DNA of 64,000 bases from Celeribacter litoreus (GTDB taxonomy: Bacteria > Pseudomonadota > Alphaproteobacteria > Rhodobacterales > Rhodobacteraceae). A program made the translations under genes and the position numbers. The notes under the pieces are model-generated. The model made no database searches. It saw nothing but the letters and a program-made list of their open reading frames with translations, and had not been told where the DNA came from. Numbering within the stretch: the stretch's first letter is position 1; every line of letters begins with the position of its first letter. The stretch spans positions 248,001 to 312,000 of the forward strand of contig NZ_JAIUFY010000001.1 of the NCBI RefSeq assembly GCF_020165855.1, given 5' to 3'. Positions 44,480 through 54,000 of the stretch are shown here, one piece after another.

Positions 44480-45215
44480 AATCGTTCTCGATACCGAGAC
44501 CACCGGATTTGATCCGTTTAGCGGAGACCGGATTGTCGAAATTGGTGCGATCGAACTCATGAACCACATGCCGACAGGTCGGACCTATCACCAATACATC
44601 CATCCTGACCGCCATATGCCGGATGAGGCATTCGGCGTGCACGGAATTGGCCCCGATCTCCTTCAAAACCCACGTCCGCCGAAGGATGGTGAGGTTATTC
44701 TCAAGGATAAACCGTTCTTCAAAGCGGTTGGTCAGGCCTTCGTTGATTTCATTGGAACGGATTCAAAGCTGGTCATCCACAATGCCAGCTTTGATATGAA
44801 GTTTCTGAATGCCGAATTGAAATGGATCGGCATTCCGGAAATCCCGTATGAGCGCGCGATTGATACACTCACCATGGCGCGGAAAAAGTTTCCGGGGGCT
44901 CCGGCGACGCTCGACGCGCTGTGCCGGCGGTTCGGGATCGACAACTCGTCGCGGACACTCCACGGCGCGCTTCTCGACTCTGAAATTCTGGCTGAGGTCT
45001 ATCTCGAACTGATCGGCGGCCGTCAGCCTGATCTCGTGCTCGCACCGTCCGGTGGATCGCAGAAATCAGCAGGTGGCGACGGGGCCAATGACACATGGCG
45101 GCCGACGAAACGCCCTGCCCCGCTCCCGCCGCGGATCACAGACGAAGAAGCCGCCGCCCATGCGGCCTTCGTAGAAGGTCTGGGCGACGGCGCTCTTTGG
45201 AATAAATTCAACTAA
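44472..45215 (+). CDS. dnaQ: DNA polymerase III epsilon subunit (3'-5' proofreading exonuclease)
   Basis: Proofreading exonuclease of the replicative polymerase. The 247 residues have the DEDDh sites: Exo [12 protein letters not shown] (Asp7, Glu9), Exo [19 protein letters not shown], Exo [20 protein letters not shown] with the catalytic His. A disordered C-terminal tail ([30 protein letters not shown]) precedes a short helix that likely binds the polymerase. Ends 7 nt before the convergent secB stop. Confidence 0.96.
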   Translation: MREIVLDTETTGFDPFSGDRIVEIGAIELMNHMPTGRTYHQYIHPDRHMPDEAFGVHGIGPDLLQNPRPPKDGEVILKDKPFFKAVGQAFVDFIGTDSKLVIHNASFDMKFLNAELKWIGIPEIPYERAIDTLTMARKKFPGAPATLDALCRRFGIDNSSRTLHGALLDSEILAEVYLELIGGRQPDLVLAPSGGSQKSAGGDGANDTWRPTKRPAPLPPRITDEEAAAHAAFVEGLGDGALWNKFN

Positions 45216-45222
45216 GCCGAGC

Positions 45223-45738
45223 TTAATTCGCCGGTGCAGCAGCTGCGGCTTTTTGAGCTTCTGCGCGGCGGGCCATGTCCTGGCGATACAGCTGAACGAA
45301 GTCGATGTTGTCGAGGTTCAGCGGCGGGAAGCCACCGTCACGGGTCACGTCATGCACAACGCGACGCAGGAACGGGAAGAGCATACGCGGGCACTCGATC
45401 ATCAGGAACGGATGCATTTGCTCGTCCGGCACGTTTTCGATCAGGAATACGCCTGCGTAGTCAAGTTCGAGGATGAAGAGCGTCGCATCGCCAGATTCGG
45501 ACTTGGATTCGACTTTCACCTTGGTGGCGACTTCGAAGTTGTTCTCCTCAGGACGCTTTTTGGCGTCGAGAGCGACCTGAACGGAGATCGCCGGACGACC
45601 TTCGACCTTCAGACCTTTTTGTGCGAGAATGTTCTCGAAGGACATATCGCGGATGAACTGTCCAAGGATCTGCATTTTGACCGGCGCTGCCTGTGCGCTG
45701 GCTTCAGGAGTCGGGGTGGTTGCGCCGTTTTCGGCCAT
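45223..45738 (-). CDS. secB: Protein-export chaperone SecB
   Basis: Tetrameric chaperone delivering precursor proteins to SecA. The 171 residues contain MQILGQFIRDMSFENILAQKGLKVEGRPAISVQVALDAKKRPEENNFEVATKVKVES, LDYAGVFLIENVPDEQMHPFLMIECPRMLFPFLRRVVHDVTRDGGFPPLNLDNIDFVQLYRQ. An Ala-rich tail follows. The 57-bp gap upstream has a TATAAA box (45757-45762) but a poor -35. Confidence 0.96.
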   Translation of the reverse strand: MAENGATTPTPEASAQAAPVKMQILGQFIRDMSFENILAQKGLKVEGRPAISVQVALDAKKRPEENNFEVATKVKVESKSESGDATLFILELDYAGVFLIENVPDEQMHPFLMIECPRMLFPFLRRVVHDVTRDGGFPPLNLDNIDFVQLYRQDMARRAEAQKAAAAAPAN

Positions 45739-45756
45739 GTGTCTTGTCCTCGAAAT

Positions 45757-45762
45757 TTTATA
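45757..45762 (-). promoter_or_regulatory. -10 box of the likely secB promoter
   Basis: TATAAA on the minus strand, 19 nt before the secB start. The -35 (CAAACT at a 16-nt spacer) is weak. Convergent fxsA and secB genes are not involved: fxsA lies upstream on the same strand. Confidence 0.35.
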
Positions 45763-45795
45763 GTCGCGGCTTTGTATCAGTTTGGAGGTACCGCC

Positions 45796-46296
45796 TCAAT
45801 GGCGAGTCCATCCTGACGGGCCTTGATTTTTAGGCGCCTCGGGATCGATCTCCTCAAATTCCCCGTCGATCACTCCCGGGTCGGTGGGATGCTCGGAGAA
45901 AGGATCACGGCGTGCATAGGTCGTTTGCTGACCCATTGAGAAACTCTGGACCTTCACCCGTTTACGAAGTTCTTTCATGACGACGGCGCGAAAGGCCGGA
46001 ACGAGCAGGAGAAAGCCGAAGGCATCTGTGAAAAAACCCGGGGTGAGCAAAAGAGCGCCGGAGAAAAGGATCATCGCACCATGGGCGAGCGGCTCGCTCG
46101 GGTCATTGAGCTCGGAAAACGACTGCCGCAACTGCGACATAGCAATCGCGCCCTGCTGTTTGACGAGATACGTTCCGAGAAACGCCGTGAGCACCACGAT
46201 CGCGAGCGTTGGCCAAAGTCCGATCAATCCGCCAACCTGAATGAACAGGGCGATTTCAATGATGGGCACGGCGACGAAAATCGCAAAAAGCCACAT
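45796..46296 (-). CDS. fxsA: FxsA family membrane protein
   Basis: A 166-residue inner-membrane protein. The N-terminal MWLFAIFVAVPIIEIALFIQVGGLIGLWPTLAIVVLTAFLGTYLVKQQG and GALLLTPGFFTDAFGFLLLVPAFRAVV are the FxsA signatures (about four membrane segments), followed by a cytoplasmic tail rich in Asp/Glu. E. coli FxsA suppresses exclusion of phage T7 by F; the native role is unknown. The start at 46296 is fixed by GGAGG 5 nt upstream. Divergent from the Tim44-like gene. Confidence 0.9.
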   Translation of the reverse strand: MWLFAIFVAVPIIEIALFIQVGGLIGLWPTLAIVVLTAFLGTYLVKQQGAIAMSQLRQSFSELNDPSEPLAHGAMILFSGALLLTPGFFTDAFGFLLLVPAFRAVVMKELRKRVKVQSFSMGQQTTYARRDPFSEHPTDPGVIDGEFEEIDPEAPKNQGPSGWTRH

Positions 46297-46403
46297 GTGA
46301 CCTCCAATAACTGTTTCGTGGCGCTGGTAGACTTGGCGCCTATCGTCACCTACATAAGAACAGCACAGAGAATTTGCCACGTTGCAACGGAGATTAGGAC
46401 CAT

Positions 46404-47069
46404 ATGAACCAGTCGTTTCTTTCAATTCTGGTACTCGCGGCCATCGCGATTTTTTTGATCCTGCGTCTGCGCAGCGTTCTCGGAACGCGCGAAGGTTTTG
46501 AAAAACCGCGTGTAGATCCTCAGTCTATGAATGAACCGAACGCGATGCGTCGCGATTTCGAGGTCATCGAAGGCGGTGTGGATCACGATATCGTTGATAA
46601 CGTCGAACCGGGAACGCGCGCTGCGGACAATCTCGCGGCGATCAAACGCGTTGAACCGTCTTTCAGTGTGGCCGAATTCCTGTCTGGTGCCCGCGGCGCC
46701 TATGAGATGATCCTGATGGCGTTCGAACATGACGATCTCGACAGCATCAAACCTTTCCTCTCTGACGATGTTTATGAGGCCTTCTCCGGAGTCGTCGCAG
46801 ATCGTCAGGCAAAAGGTCTGAAAATCGAAAGCCAGTTTATCGGTGTTCGTGAGATCGCAATTGTAGATGCGGACCTCGATAAGGCCACGGACGAAGCTGA
46901 AGTTACCCTGCGTTTTGTCGGTGAAACCACCTCGGTGATCCGGAACGCTGAAGGTGAGATCATCAGCGGCGATCCGAATGCGACCAAACGTCAGAAAGAC
47001 ATTTGGACCTTTGCACGTCACCTTGGTAGTGATGATCCGAACTGGCAGCTTGTCGCAACGGGTGAATGA
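46404..47069 (+). CDS. Tim44-like domain protein (TimA)
   Basis: A 221-residue protein with an N-terminal anchor helix (FLSILVLAAIAIFLILRLRSVLG) and a Tim44 domain from about residue 85: FSVAEFLSGARGAYEMILMAFEHDDLDSIKPFLSDDVYEAFSGVVADRQAKGLKIESQFIGVREIAIVDADLDKATDEAEVTLRFVGE...DIWTFARHLGSDDPNWQLVATGE. Bacterial relatives (TimA) are inner-membrane proteins related to mitochondrial Tim44; role in protein insertion is suspected, not proven. It stands next to secB and fxsA, both envelope genes. ATGA overlap with mltA. Confidence 0.88.
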   Translation: MNQSFLSILVLAAIAIFLILRLRSVLGTREGFEKPRVDPQSMNEPNAMRRDFEVIEGGVDHDIVDNVEPGTRAADNLAAIKRVEPSFSVAEFLSGARGAYEMILMAFEHDDLDSIKPFLSDDVYEAFSGVVADRQAKGLKIESQFIGVREIAIVDADLDKATDEAEVTLRFVGETTSVIRNAEGEIISGDPNATKRQKDIWTFARHLGSDDPNWQLVATGE

Positions 47070-48109
47070 TGTGGGCGCGATTGGCCAGTTTGACGCTCGC
47101 GGGCGTTCTGGCCGCGTCTGCGCCTGTGATGGCTGCGGATGAACCGATGGCAAAGGTTCTCTCTTTCGAAGACCTCCCGAAGTGGGCCGAGGATGATCAT
47201 TCCGCGGCCCTTTCTACATTTCGAGAGACCTGTGATCTGATCAAGGGCCGCGAATGGCCACAGCTTTGTGCGGTGGCCGCCAAGGTTGAAGATGCGCGCG
47301 CGTTCTTTGAGTTGTTTTTCCGACCGGTTCTGATCGAAGACGGACAGGAACCGCTTTTCACCGGTTATTTTGAGCCGGAGTTGCGCGGCTCCCGCACCCA
47401 GTCAGCGCGTTATCGCTATCCCGTCTACCGGATGCCATCTGATGTTTCGCCTGGAACGCCCTATTTCTCGCGCCGTGATATCACAGAAGGCGCGCTTTCG
47501 GGGCGGGGCTTGGAGATTGCGTGGGTCGATGATCCGGTCGAGCTATTTTTCCTCCAAGTGCAGGGATCAGGCCGGATTAGGCTCGAAAACGGGTCTATTA
47601 TTCGCATCGGATACGCGGGTCACAACGGGCGCAATTATCGCTCTATTGGGCAGGAGCTGATCGCGCGCGGCGTTTATGACCCGCATCAGGTTTCTGCCAA
47701 GGTGATCCAGAATTGGGTGCGCAGAAATCCGACCGCAGGCACCGATTTGCTCAACACCAACCCGTCCTATGTCTTCTTCCGCGAACTTCCAAAGCTCTCG
47801 GCCGACAAAGGTCCGATCGGCGCAATGCACCGGTCGATCACGCCGATGCGGTCGATTGCGATTGATCCGAAGTTCGTGACCTTGGGTGCGCCTGTATGGA
47901 TTGAGAAGGAGGGCGAAGAACCCCTTCACCGTCTCATGATCGCGCAGGATACGGGGTCCGCTATCAAAGGCGCGCAACGTGCCGACATTTTCTTTGGATC
48001 GGGCAATCAGGCCGGAGAACTGGCAGGACAGATCAAGGACCCCGGTCGTCTGATCGTCCTAATGCCGATCCAGCTTGCCTATGGTCTTGAGGAGCGCGCG
48101 GAAGGATGA
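47066..48109 (+). CDS. mltA: Membrane-bound lytic murein transglycosylase A
   Basis: Cleaves peptidoglycan glycan strands. The 347-residue protein has a signal (LASLTLAGVLAASAPVMAADEP), the MltA domain with FTGYFEPELRGSRTQSARYRYPVYRMP, ELFFLQVQGSGRIRLENGSIIRIGYAGHNGRNYRSIGQ, and the catalytic 3D domain PKFVTLGAPVWIEKEG..IAQDTGSAIKGAQRADIFFGSGNQAGELAGQIKDPGRLIVLMP. There is no lipobox Cys at the signal end, so it may be periplasmic rather than lipid-anchored. ATGA overlap with the Smr gene downstream. Confidence 0.94.
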   Translation: MMWARLASLTLAGVLAASAPVMAADEPMAKVLSFEDLPKWAEDDHSAALSTFRETCDLIKGREWPQLCAVAAKVEDARAFFELFFRPVLIEDGQEPLFTGYFEPELRGSRTQSARYRYPVYRMPSDVSPGTPYFSRRDITEGALSGRGLEIAWVDDPVELFFLQVQGSGRIRLENGSIIRIGYAGHNGRNYRSIGQELIARGVYDPHQVSAKVIQNWVRRNPTAGTDLLNTNPSYVFFRELPKLSADKGPIGAMHRSITPMRSIAIDPKFVTLGAPVWIEKEGEEPLHRLMIAQDTGSAIKGAQRADIFFGSGNQAGELAGQIKDPGRLIVLMPIQLAYGLEERAEG

Positions 48110-48702
48110 CACGGCGCAAGAAAGGTCTGACGAAGGAGGACAAGCTCCTTTGGGACGCGGTGAAAAAGACCGCGAACCCGATGCACCTTTCGCGCCCCGT
48201 CAAAGACGTTGCGCGGGCAGATCAGCCGAAACCGAAGGTTCCACAGGTCGACAAACCGTCCCTGAAACCGTTCAAAGTAGGCTCTAATCCAGCCAAAAAG
48301 GCGCCAGATCACAAACTCGCGCCCACAATCGGCGAACACTTGCGGCAGGCTCCGGTTCGTATGGATCGGAAGCAATTCGGGAAGATGCGGAAGGGGAAAC
48401 TGGTTCCAGAGGCACGAATTGACCTTCATGGGATGACGGTCGCGCAGGCCCACCCTGCCCTCACGCGCTTTATTCTGAATTCATGGGCGATGGATCGGCG
48501 CCTTGTGCTAGTGATCACCGGCAAGGGGAAGCATCGCGATGATGACGGGCCTATTCCGGTGCGGACGGGTGTTCTGAAACATCAGGTTCCCCATTGGCTC
48601 CACACCTCGCCGCTCCGCGAAGCGGTCCTTCAGGTGCATGAAGCGCATTTGAAACACGGGGGCACAGGCGCCTATTACGTCTACCTGCGCCGCCCGCGAT
48701 AA
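48106..48702 (+). CDS. Smr/MutS2 domain protein
   Basis: A 198-residue protein with a basic, disordered N-terminal half and a C-terminal Smr domain: RIDLHGMTVAQAHPALTRFILNSWAMDRRLVLVITGKGKHRDDDGPIPVRTGVLKHQVPHWLHTSPLREAVLQVHEAHLKHGGTGAYYVYLRR. The D-L-H-G-M and T-G-K-G motifs of the small endonuclease family are present. Whether it cuts DNA, or RNA as recently shown for ribosome-associated Smr proteins, is open. Last of the Tim44-mltA-Smr set; 3 nt before the convergent hslU stop. Confidence 0.9.
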   Translation: MTRRKKGLTKEDKLLWDAVKKTANPMHLSRPVKDVARADQPKPKVPQVDKPSLKPFKVGSNPAKKAPDHKLAPTIGEHLRQAPVRMDRKQFGKMRKGKLVPEARIDLHGMTVAQAHPALTRFILNSWAMDRRLVLVITGKGKHRDDDGPIPVRTGVLKHQVPHWLHTSPLREAVLQVHEAHLKHGGTGAYYVYLRRPR

Positions 48703-48705
48703 TTG

Positions 48706-50010
48706 TCAGAGCATATAGCGGCTTACGTCCGTCACTTTGACGAGCTCATCCACATGCGCGTGGACATAGGCCGCGTCGACGGTGATCTTCGCGCCGGACT
48801 TGTCGGGCGCATCGAAGGACAGCTCTTCGAAAACACGCTCCATGATGGTGTAGAGACGCCGCGCGCCGATGTTTTCGACGGTGCTGTTCACCTCCGCCGC
48901 AAGTTTCGCGATGGCCGCGATCCCGTCCTCGGAGAACGTCACATCAACCTCTTCGGTTTTCATTAGGGCGGAGTATTGCAGCGTGAGCGCGTTGTCCGTT
49001 TCAGTCAGGATGCGGGCAAAGTCGCCCTCTTCGAGCGCGCGAAGTTCGACGCGGATCGGCAGACGGCCCTGAAGCTCCGGCAAAAGATCAGACGGTTTCG
49101 CAATGTGAAACGCGCCGGATGCGATGAAGAGGATGTGGTCGGTTTTGACAGGGCCATATTTGGTCGAAACAACCGTGCCTTCGATCAGCGGGAGCAAATC
49201 GCGCTGCACGCCTTCACGAGACACATCGCCACCGCGCGCATCGGTGCGGGCGCAGACTTTGTCGATCTCGTCGAGGAACACGATCCCGTTTTCTTCCACG
49301 GCTTTGAGGGCTGTGCGCGTCACCGTTTCATCGTCGAGCAGCTTGTCGGCCTCTTCATCGATGAGCACATTATAGCTCTCTGCAACAGTCATTTTCTTTT
49401 TAACCGTGCGACCACCCAGAGATTTGAAGAGATCGCCGAGGTTCATCATCCCGCCGCCCATTTGCGGTTGGCCCGGGACCTCAAACATTCCCATCGGAGA
49501 GGATGAATCCTCAATCTCAAGCTCGATCACCGTGTCGTCGAGTTCACCGGAACGGAGTTTGCGACGGAACATTTCGCGGGTTTGCTCGCGCGCGTCCGTG
49601 CCTGCAATCGCTTCAATGACACGATCTTCTGCGGATCCAAGCGCCTTCGCACGCACATCTTCGCGCATGTAGTCGCGGGTCTGAGAGATCGCGCCGTCCA
49701 CGAGATCACGAACGATTTGCTCCACGTCACGTCCGACGTAGCCGACCTCGGTGAATTTGGTGGCTTCGACTTTGACGAACGGCGCGCGGGCGAGTTTCGC
49801 CAAACGGCGGGAAATCTCGGTTTTGCCGACGCCGGTCGGTCCGATCATGAGGATGTTCTTCGGATACACCTCGTCGCGGAGATCATCGCCCAGTTGCTTG
49901 CGGCGCCAGCGGTTGCGCAGGGCCACGGCCACGGCGCGCTTGGCATCCTTTTGTCCGATGATGTAGCGGTCGAGTTCGGAAACGATTTCGCGGGGGGTCA
50001 GATCAGTCAT
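48706..50010 (-). CDS. hslU: HslU, ATPase subunit of the HslUV protease
   Basis: AAA+ unfoldase (ClpY) that feeds substrates to HslV. The 434 residues carry [33 protein letters not shown], Walker [18 protein letters not shown], the pore GYVGRDVE loop, Walker [12 protein letters not shown] and sensor residues, and end in SRYML. The family ends in a hydrophobic tail that docks into HslV; this one is consistent. ATGA overlap with hslV. Confidence 0.96.
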   Translation of the reverse strand: MTDLTPREIVSELDRYIIGQKDAKRAVAVALRNRWRRKQLGDDLRDEVYPKNILMIGPTGVGKTEISRRLAKLARAPFVKVEATKFTEVGYVGRDVEQIVRDLVDGAISQTRDYMREDVRAKALGSAEDRVIEAIAGTDAREQTREMFRRKLRSGELDDTVIELEIEDSSSPMGMFEVPGQPQMGGGMMNLGDLFKSLGGRTVKKKMTVAESYNVLIDEEADKLLDDETVTRTALKAVEENGIVFLDEIDKVCARTDARGGDVSREGVQRDLLPLIEGTVVSTKYGPVKTDHILFIASGAFHIAKPSDLLPELQGRLPIRVELRALEEGDFARILTETDNALTLQYSALMKTEEVDVTFSEDGIAAIAKLAAEVNSTVENIGARRLYTIMERVFEELSFDAPDKSGAKITVDAAYVHAHVDELVKVTDVSRYML

Positions 50011-50564
50011 TTCGAGATTTTCTCAACCGTCAGGTTGCCATTTGTATAAACGCAGATGTCGGAGGCGATTTTCATCGCTTCGCGTGCAATGGTCTCTGCG
50101 TCTTTGTCGGTTTCCATGAGGCCGCGAGCGGCAGCGAGAGCGAAGTTGCCGCCCGAGCCGATGGCCGCGATATCATGCTCCGGTTCCAGAACGTCACCCG
50201 CACCCGTAACAACGAGTAGGGAGTCGCCGTCCGTCACAATTAGCATGGCTTCGAGTTTGGAGAGGTATTTGTCCGTCCGCCAATCTTTTGCCAGCTCGAC
50301 ACAGGCGCGGGCGAGTTGACCGGGCGTTGCCTCTAGCTTGGCTTCGAGCCGCTCCAACAGGGTAAATGCATCGGCGGTGGATCCGGCAAACCCGCAAACG
50401 ACCTCATGACCGCCCGGTTTCAACCGGCGCACCTTGCGGGCTGTGCCTTTGATCACTGTCTGGCCGAGACTGACCTGACCGTCACCGGCGACAACAACCT
50501 CACCTCCGCGGCGGACACCGATAATCGTGGTGCCATGCCATCCGGGAAATTCTTCTTTCGACAT
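50007..50564 (-). CDS. hslV: HslV, peptidase subunit of the HslUV protease
   Basis: Threonine peptidase (ClpQ) of proteasome type. The 185-residue precursor has an N-terminal extension [11 protein letters not shown] followed by [37 protein letters not shown]; Thr12 would become the catalytic N-terminal residue after removal of the propeptide. E. coli HslV has no such extension beyond Met, while alphaproteobacterial forms often do. AAGGAAG lies 6 nt before the ATG. It has a promoter of its own, separate from trxA. Confidence 0.95.
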   Translation of the reverse strand: MSKEEFPGWHGTTIIGVRRGGEVVVAGDGQVSLGQTVIKGTARKVRRLKPGGHEVVCGFAGSTADAFTLLERLEAKLEATPGQLARACVELAKDWRTDKYLSKLEAMLIVTDGDSLLVVTGAGDVLEPEHDIAAIGSGGNFALAAARGLMETDKDAETIAREAMKIASDICVYTNGNLTVEKISK

Positions 50565-50588
50565 AGGACTTCCTTTCGCTTGGCTTCC

Positions 50589-50617
50589 TATATGTGGCGG
50601 CGGGGCCGAGGGTGCAA
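50589..50617 (-). promoter_or_regulatory. Predicted hslVU promoter, possibly heat-shock type
   Basis: TTGCAC (50612-50617) and CATATA (50589-50594) with a 17-nt spacer on the minus strand, about 25 nt before hslV. The C-rich bases before the -10 fit an RpoH-type site as well as a housekeeping one, which would suit hslVU, but this cannot be settled by eye. Confidence 0.55.
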
Positions 50618-50627
50618 CCGGCGCATG

Positions 50628-50652
50628 AAAAAGGGCGCCACAAAGGGCGCCC
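50628..50652 (-). terminator. Intrinsic terminator after trxA
   Basis: Stem GGGCGCC / GGCGCCC with a six-base ACAAAG loop and a T5 tail on the minus strand, 24 nt after the trxA stop and just before the hslV promoter. Same stem as the terminators at 22.8 and 23.4 kb. Confidence 0.85.
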
Positions 50653-50675
50653 GAATTCGTCATCTGTGACCGCGA

Positions 50676-50996
50676 TCAGGACTCTTCAGAGATCCAGTTG
50701 GCCAGAGCAGCTTTCGGTGCTGCGCCAACTTTGGCGGAAACAACTTCGCCGCCTTTGAACATGAAGAGCGCCGGGATCGAACGCACGCCGAATTGTGCCG
50801 GAGCATTCGGGTTTTCGTCCACGTTCACCTTGGCAATTTTCACTTTGCCGTCGAGCTCTTCGGACAGTTCTTCGAGGGACGGGCCGATTTGTTTACACGG
50901 GCCGCACCATTCAGCCCAGAAATCCACAACCACAGGGATGTCGGATTCGAGCACTTCGGACGAGAAGGTATCGTCGCTGACTTTAACAGTCGCCAT
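50676..50996 (-). CDS. trxA: Thioredoxin
   Basis: A 106-residue cytosolic thioredoxin with active site WCGPC (Cys31, Cys34), the cis-proline [11 protein letters not shown] and the usual fold. General protein-disulfide reductant. The start at 50996 has AGGAG nearby; an upstream ATG lies in the addA-trxA gap and has none of the family features. It has its own promoter and terminator, so it is a separate unit although surrounded by same-strand genes. Confidence 0.97.
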   Translation of the reverse strand: MATVKVSDDTFSSEVLESDIPVVVDFWAEWCGPCKQIGPSLEELSEELDGKVKIAKVNVDENPNAPAQFGVRSIPALFMFKGGEVVSAKVGAAPKAALANWISEES

Positions 50997-51028
50997 TTGA
51001 GTTCTCCTGAATTCTAAACTTGGCCGAA

Positions 51029-51057
51029 AACCTATGCTCATGGCCCCACAGGGTCAA
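51029..51057 (-). promoter_or_regulatory. Predicted promoter of trxA
   Basis: TTGACC (51052-51057) and TAGGTT (51029-51034) with a 17-nt spacer. The -35 overlaps the last codons of addA. Confidence 0.55.
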
Positions 51058-54000
51058 GATGTGGCGGCGCACAGCAGGGCAGACATCACGATGTCGAGAG
51101 GCACAATTTGAAGCGTAGCTGTTTTTGTCCACAAAATCGCGGTCTCGATCTGCCTGTCTGGATAGATTTTCGCGACCGCATCCGCATATGCGCCGAGTTG
51201 CCGCAAGAGGCCGTCGGGAATGTTCTCCACCGTTTCTGGAACGACCGCGTTGGATTTGTAATCGATGATCTGCACGCGGTTGGGCGACACGATGAGTCTG
51301 TCGATGATCCCGTGGAGGATGTGATCATTGAAAGCGCCGGAGAACGGCACCTCAGCGAGAGAGTTCTCGCCAAAAACATCCCACTCATATTTGCCGTCCA
51401 AAACGGAGCGGGCCTCCTCGAAGAGCGCTGGAATTTCTTCCTCCAAAGCAGGGTCTTCCATCGTCAGAAGAAGATAGCGCGCCCGTTCTTCGCGCTGGTC
51501 AGCCGGAATATCGGGTAGCACCTCGATCAGTTTATGGAGCTGGCTGCCGCGACGCATGGCTGTCTCTTGATCATAAAGCGCAGCTTCGCCCGCCAAAGCC
51601 TTTGCGCCCCCGAGATCGGAGGGGGAAAGGACAGGTTTTGTCTCTGACGGTGGAGCGACGGGTTTGGTGGCCCATACCGGCAAACTGCCCTCTTCTTCCG
51701 TTTTCTTTGCAGCGGCTTCGGCATCTTCCGGCCAAGTCCTCCACTGATAACGCAGCCCCCCTCCGCCCGAGAATTCGAAACGCTCTGGCTCCAAACTTTG
51801 GAGACCGGATTGGACGAGCTGATACCAGTTCCCGTCTTTCACATCGCCGGAGCCGCACACGATGAGCCATCGCTCTGCACGGGTCATAGCCACGTAAAGA
51901 AGACGGCGATCTTCCTCGATTTCGGCCTCAGAGAGCGAGGCGAGATGGGTTTTTGATACATCCGACTGCTGTTTCGCATTGGATCGCCAGATCGCTTGAT
52001 CCGGTTCCGGAGAGAGAATTTCATTTCTCGGCGCGCTTTGCGGTCGGACGGTTTGCGGCAGGATCACGATCGGCGCTTCGAGGCCCTTCGCGCCATGCGC
52101 AGTCATTACGCGCACGAGGTTGGAGTTTTCATCGAGCACACGTTTGATGTCGACGTCTTGCGCCTGAAGCCAGGAGATAAAGCCTGTGAGGCTCGGCGTT
52201 TCCGTCGTCTCATAATTCTGAGCCTGCAATAGAAGCGCGTCGATCCCGTCCTCGGCCTCTTTTCCAAGACGCGCGATGAATTTCTTCCGCCCGCCGTGGT
52301 TGATCAGAATGCGCTCAATGAGATCGTAAGGCCGCAAAAAATCGGACACTTTGCGCAGATCGTTGAGGATTTCGTAGGTCTCGCGCCATTTCTCAGACTC
52401 ATCATGGCGCTCAAAGAGTTCCCGCCACAGGGTGATCGTCGTGCGACCGTGCGCCAATTGGTAGAGATCGCGCTCTGACCAATTGAAAAGAGGTGATCGC
52501 AGCGCCTCTGCCAGCGCGAGGTCATCGTCCTGAAGGGATAGAAACGCCAAAAGGGATCGAATGTCCTTCACCGCCATTTCATCCGTGAGGATCATGCGGT
52601 CCGCGCCCGCCACCGGAATATTCGCAGGGTGGGATTTCAGGTCATTCAGGATTTTCTGAAACAGCCCGCGACGTGAGCGCACGAGGATTAGGATATCGCC
52701 GGGTTCAATCGCGCGGGCCTCTGTGTCGTTGACCGGAATGGTGCCGTTTTCGAGAAGCTCCGCGACATAATCCGCGATTTTTTTGGAAAGTCGCGCGGTG
52801 TGGTGCTCCGGCTGGACGATATCCACCGGATCTTCCCAGTTTTCGGGGTCTTTCTCGCTCTGCGACTTTTCTTCGAGATCCCAGAGGTCCACACGACCCG
52901 GAATATCGTCAAAGAACGAAATATGTTCGGTATCGCCACCAACTCCGACCCCGCCGCTCTCAGAAAAGACCGCATCCGTGGCGGTCAGGATCGCTCGCGA
53001 AGACCGAAAAGAGTGCTGCAGCGAGAGGTCTTGTAGCGGCTGATCGACGGCGGAGAGGCGCTCGCCGAAATGCGCCTTCATCTTTTCAAACGCTTCGGGC
53101 GCTGCCCCTTGGAAGGAATAAATCGACTGTTTGCGATCCCCCACGACGAAAATCGTCCGCGTCACATCGGGCCGCGCCCCTGCCCCGGAGGTAAATTCGC
53201 TCGCGAGACGCTGGATCACGTCCCACTGATCGGGGCTCGTGTCTTGGGCCTCATCGACGAGAATGTGGTCGATTCCGCCATCGAGGCGATAGAGCACCCA
53301 TTGGGACACGTTTGAAATCGACAGAAGATCGCGGGTGCGTTTGATCATGTCGTCGAAGTCGAGAAGCCCCAGAAGCGCCTTTCTTTCGAGAAAGGGCGGC
53401 AAGAGCGCCTGCGCGAACTTGTGGAGCGCGAGGGTCCGGTTTGCGTCCCGCAGCGCGCCGAGATTGCCGCGCGCGTTTTCGATCCGGTTCCCGAAATCCT
53501 CAAAGCGGGAGAATATCTCAGGGTGTGCGTTCAGGAGCGCTTTGGTCGGGATGCCGCGGGGCTTTGCGACCTTGGAGACAAACGGGTTCGCCGTCTTTTC
53601 CCCGAAGAGAAGCGCGTCGCAACAGGATTGAATGAGACCCAAACTAGGCTCTAATCCAGCCCAACTTGCAACTTTCTCGCCATTCTTTTGATCGGTGCTT
53701 CCACCCTGAGCCAAAATCGCAGCGACCTGCCCGAACAACTCTTTCTCACCGCCGAGGAACACCTCGGAGAGCAAAGTTTGCTCGTCAAAGCCGTCAGGCA
53801 GTCCGAACCACGACCAGATGTCGGACTTCGATTTTGCAGGGCTGAACTTGTCCCGATTGCTTATAACCGTGAGGGCGAGATCGGTCAGATCGAGATCGTT
53901 TACATAGGGCGCGACACCATCAATCGCATCGCGACCTGTGCCCGTTGCGAGGTCCTCGAGGATATCAATGACGATGGACCGTGCTTGCCGCGCATCCATT

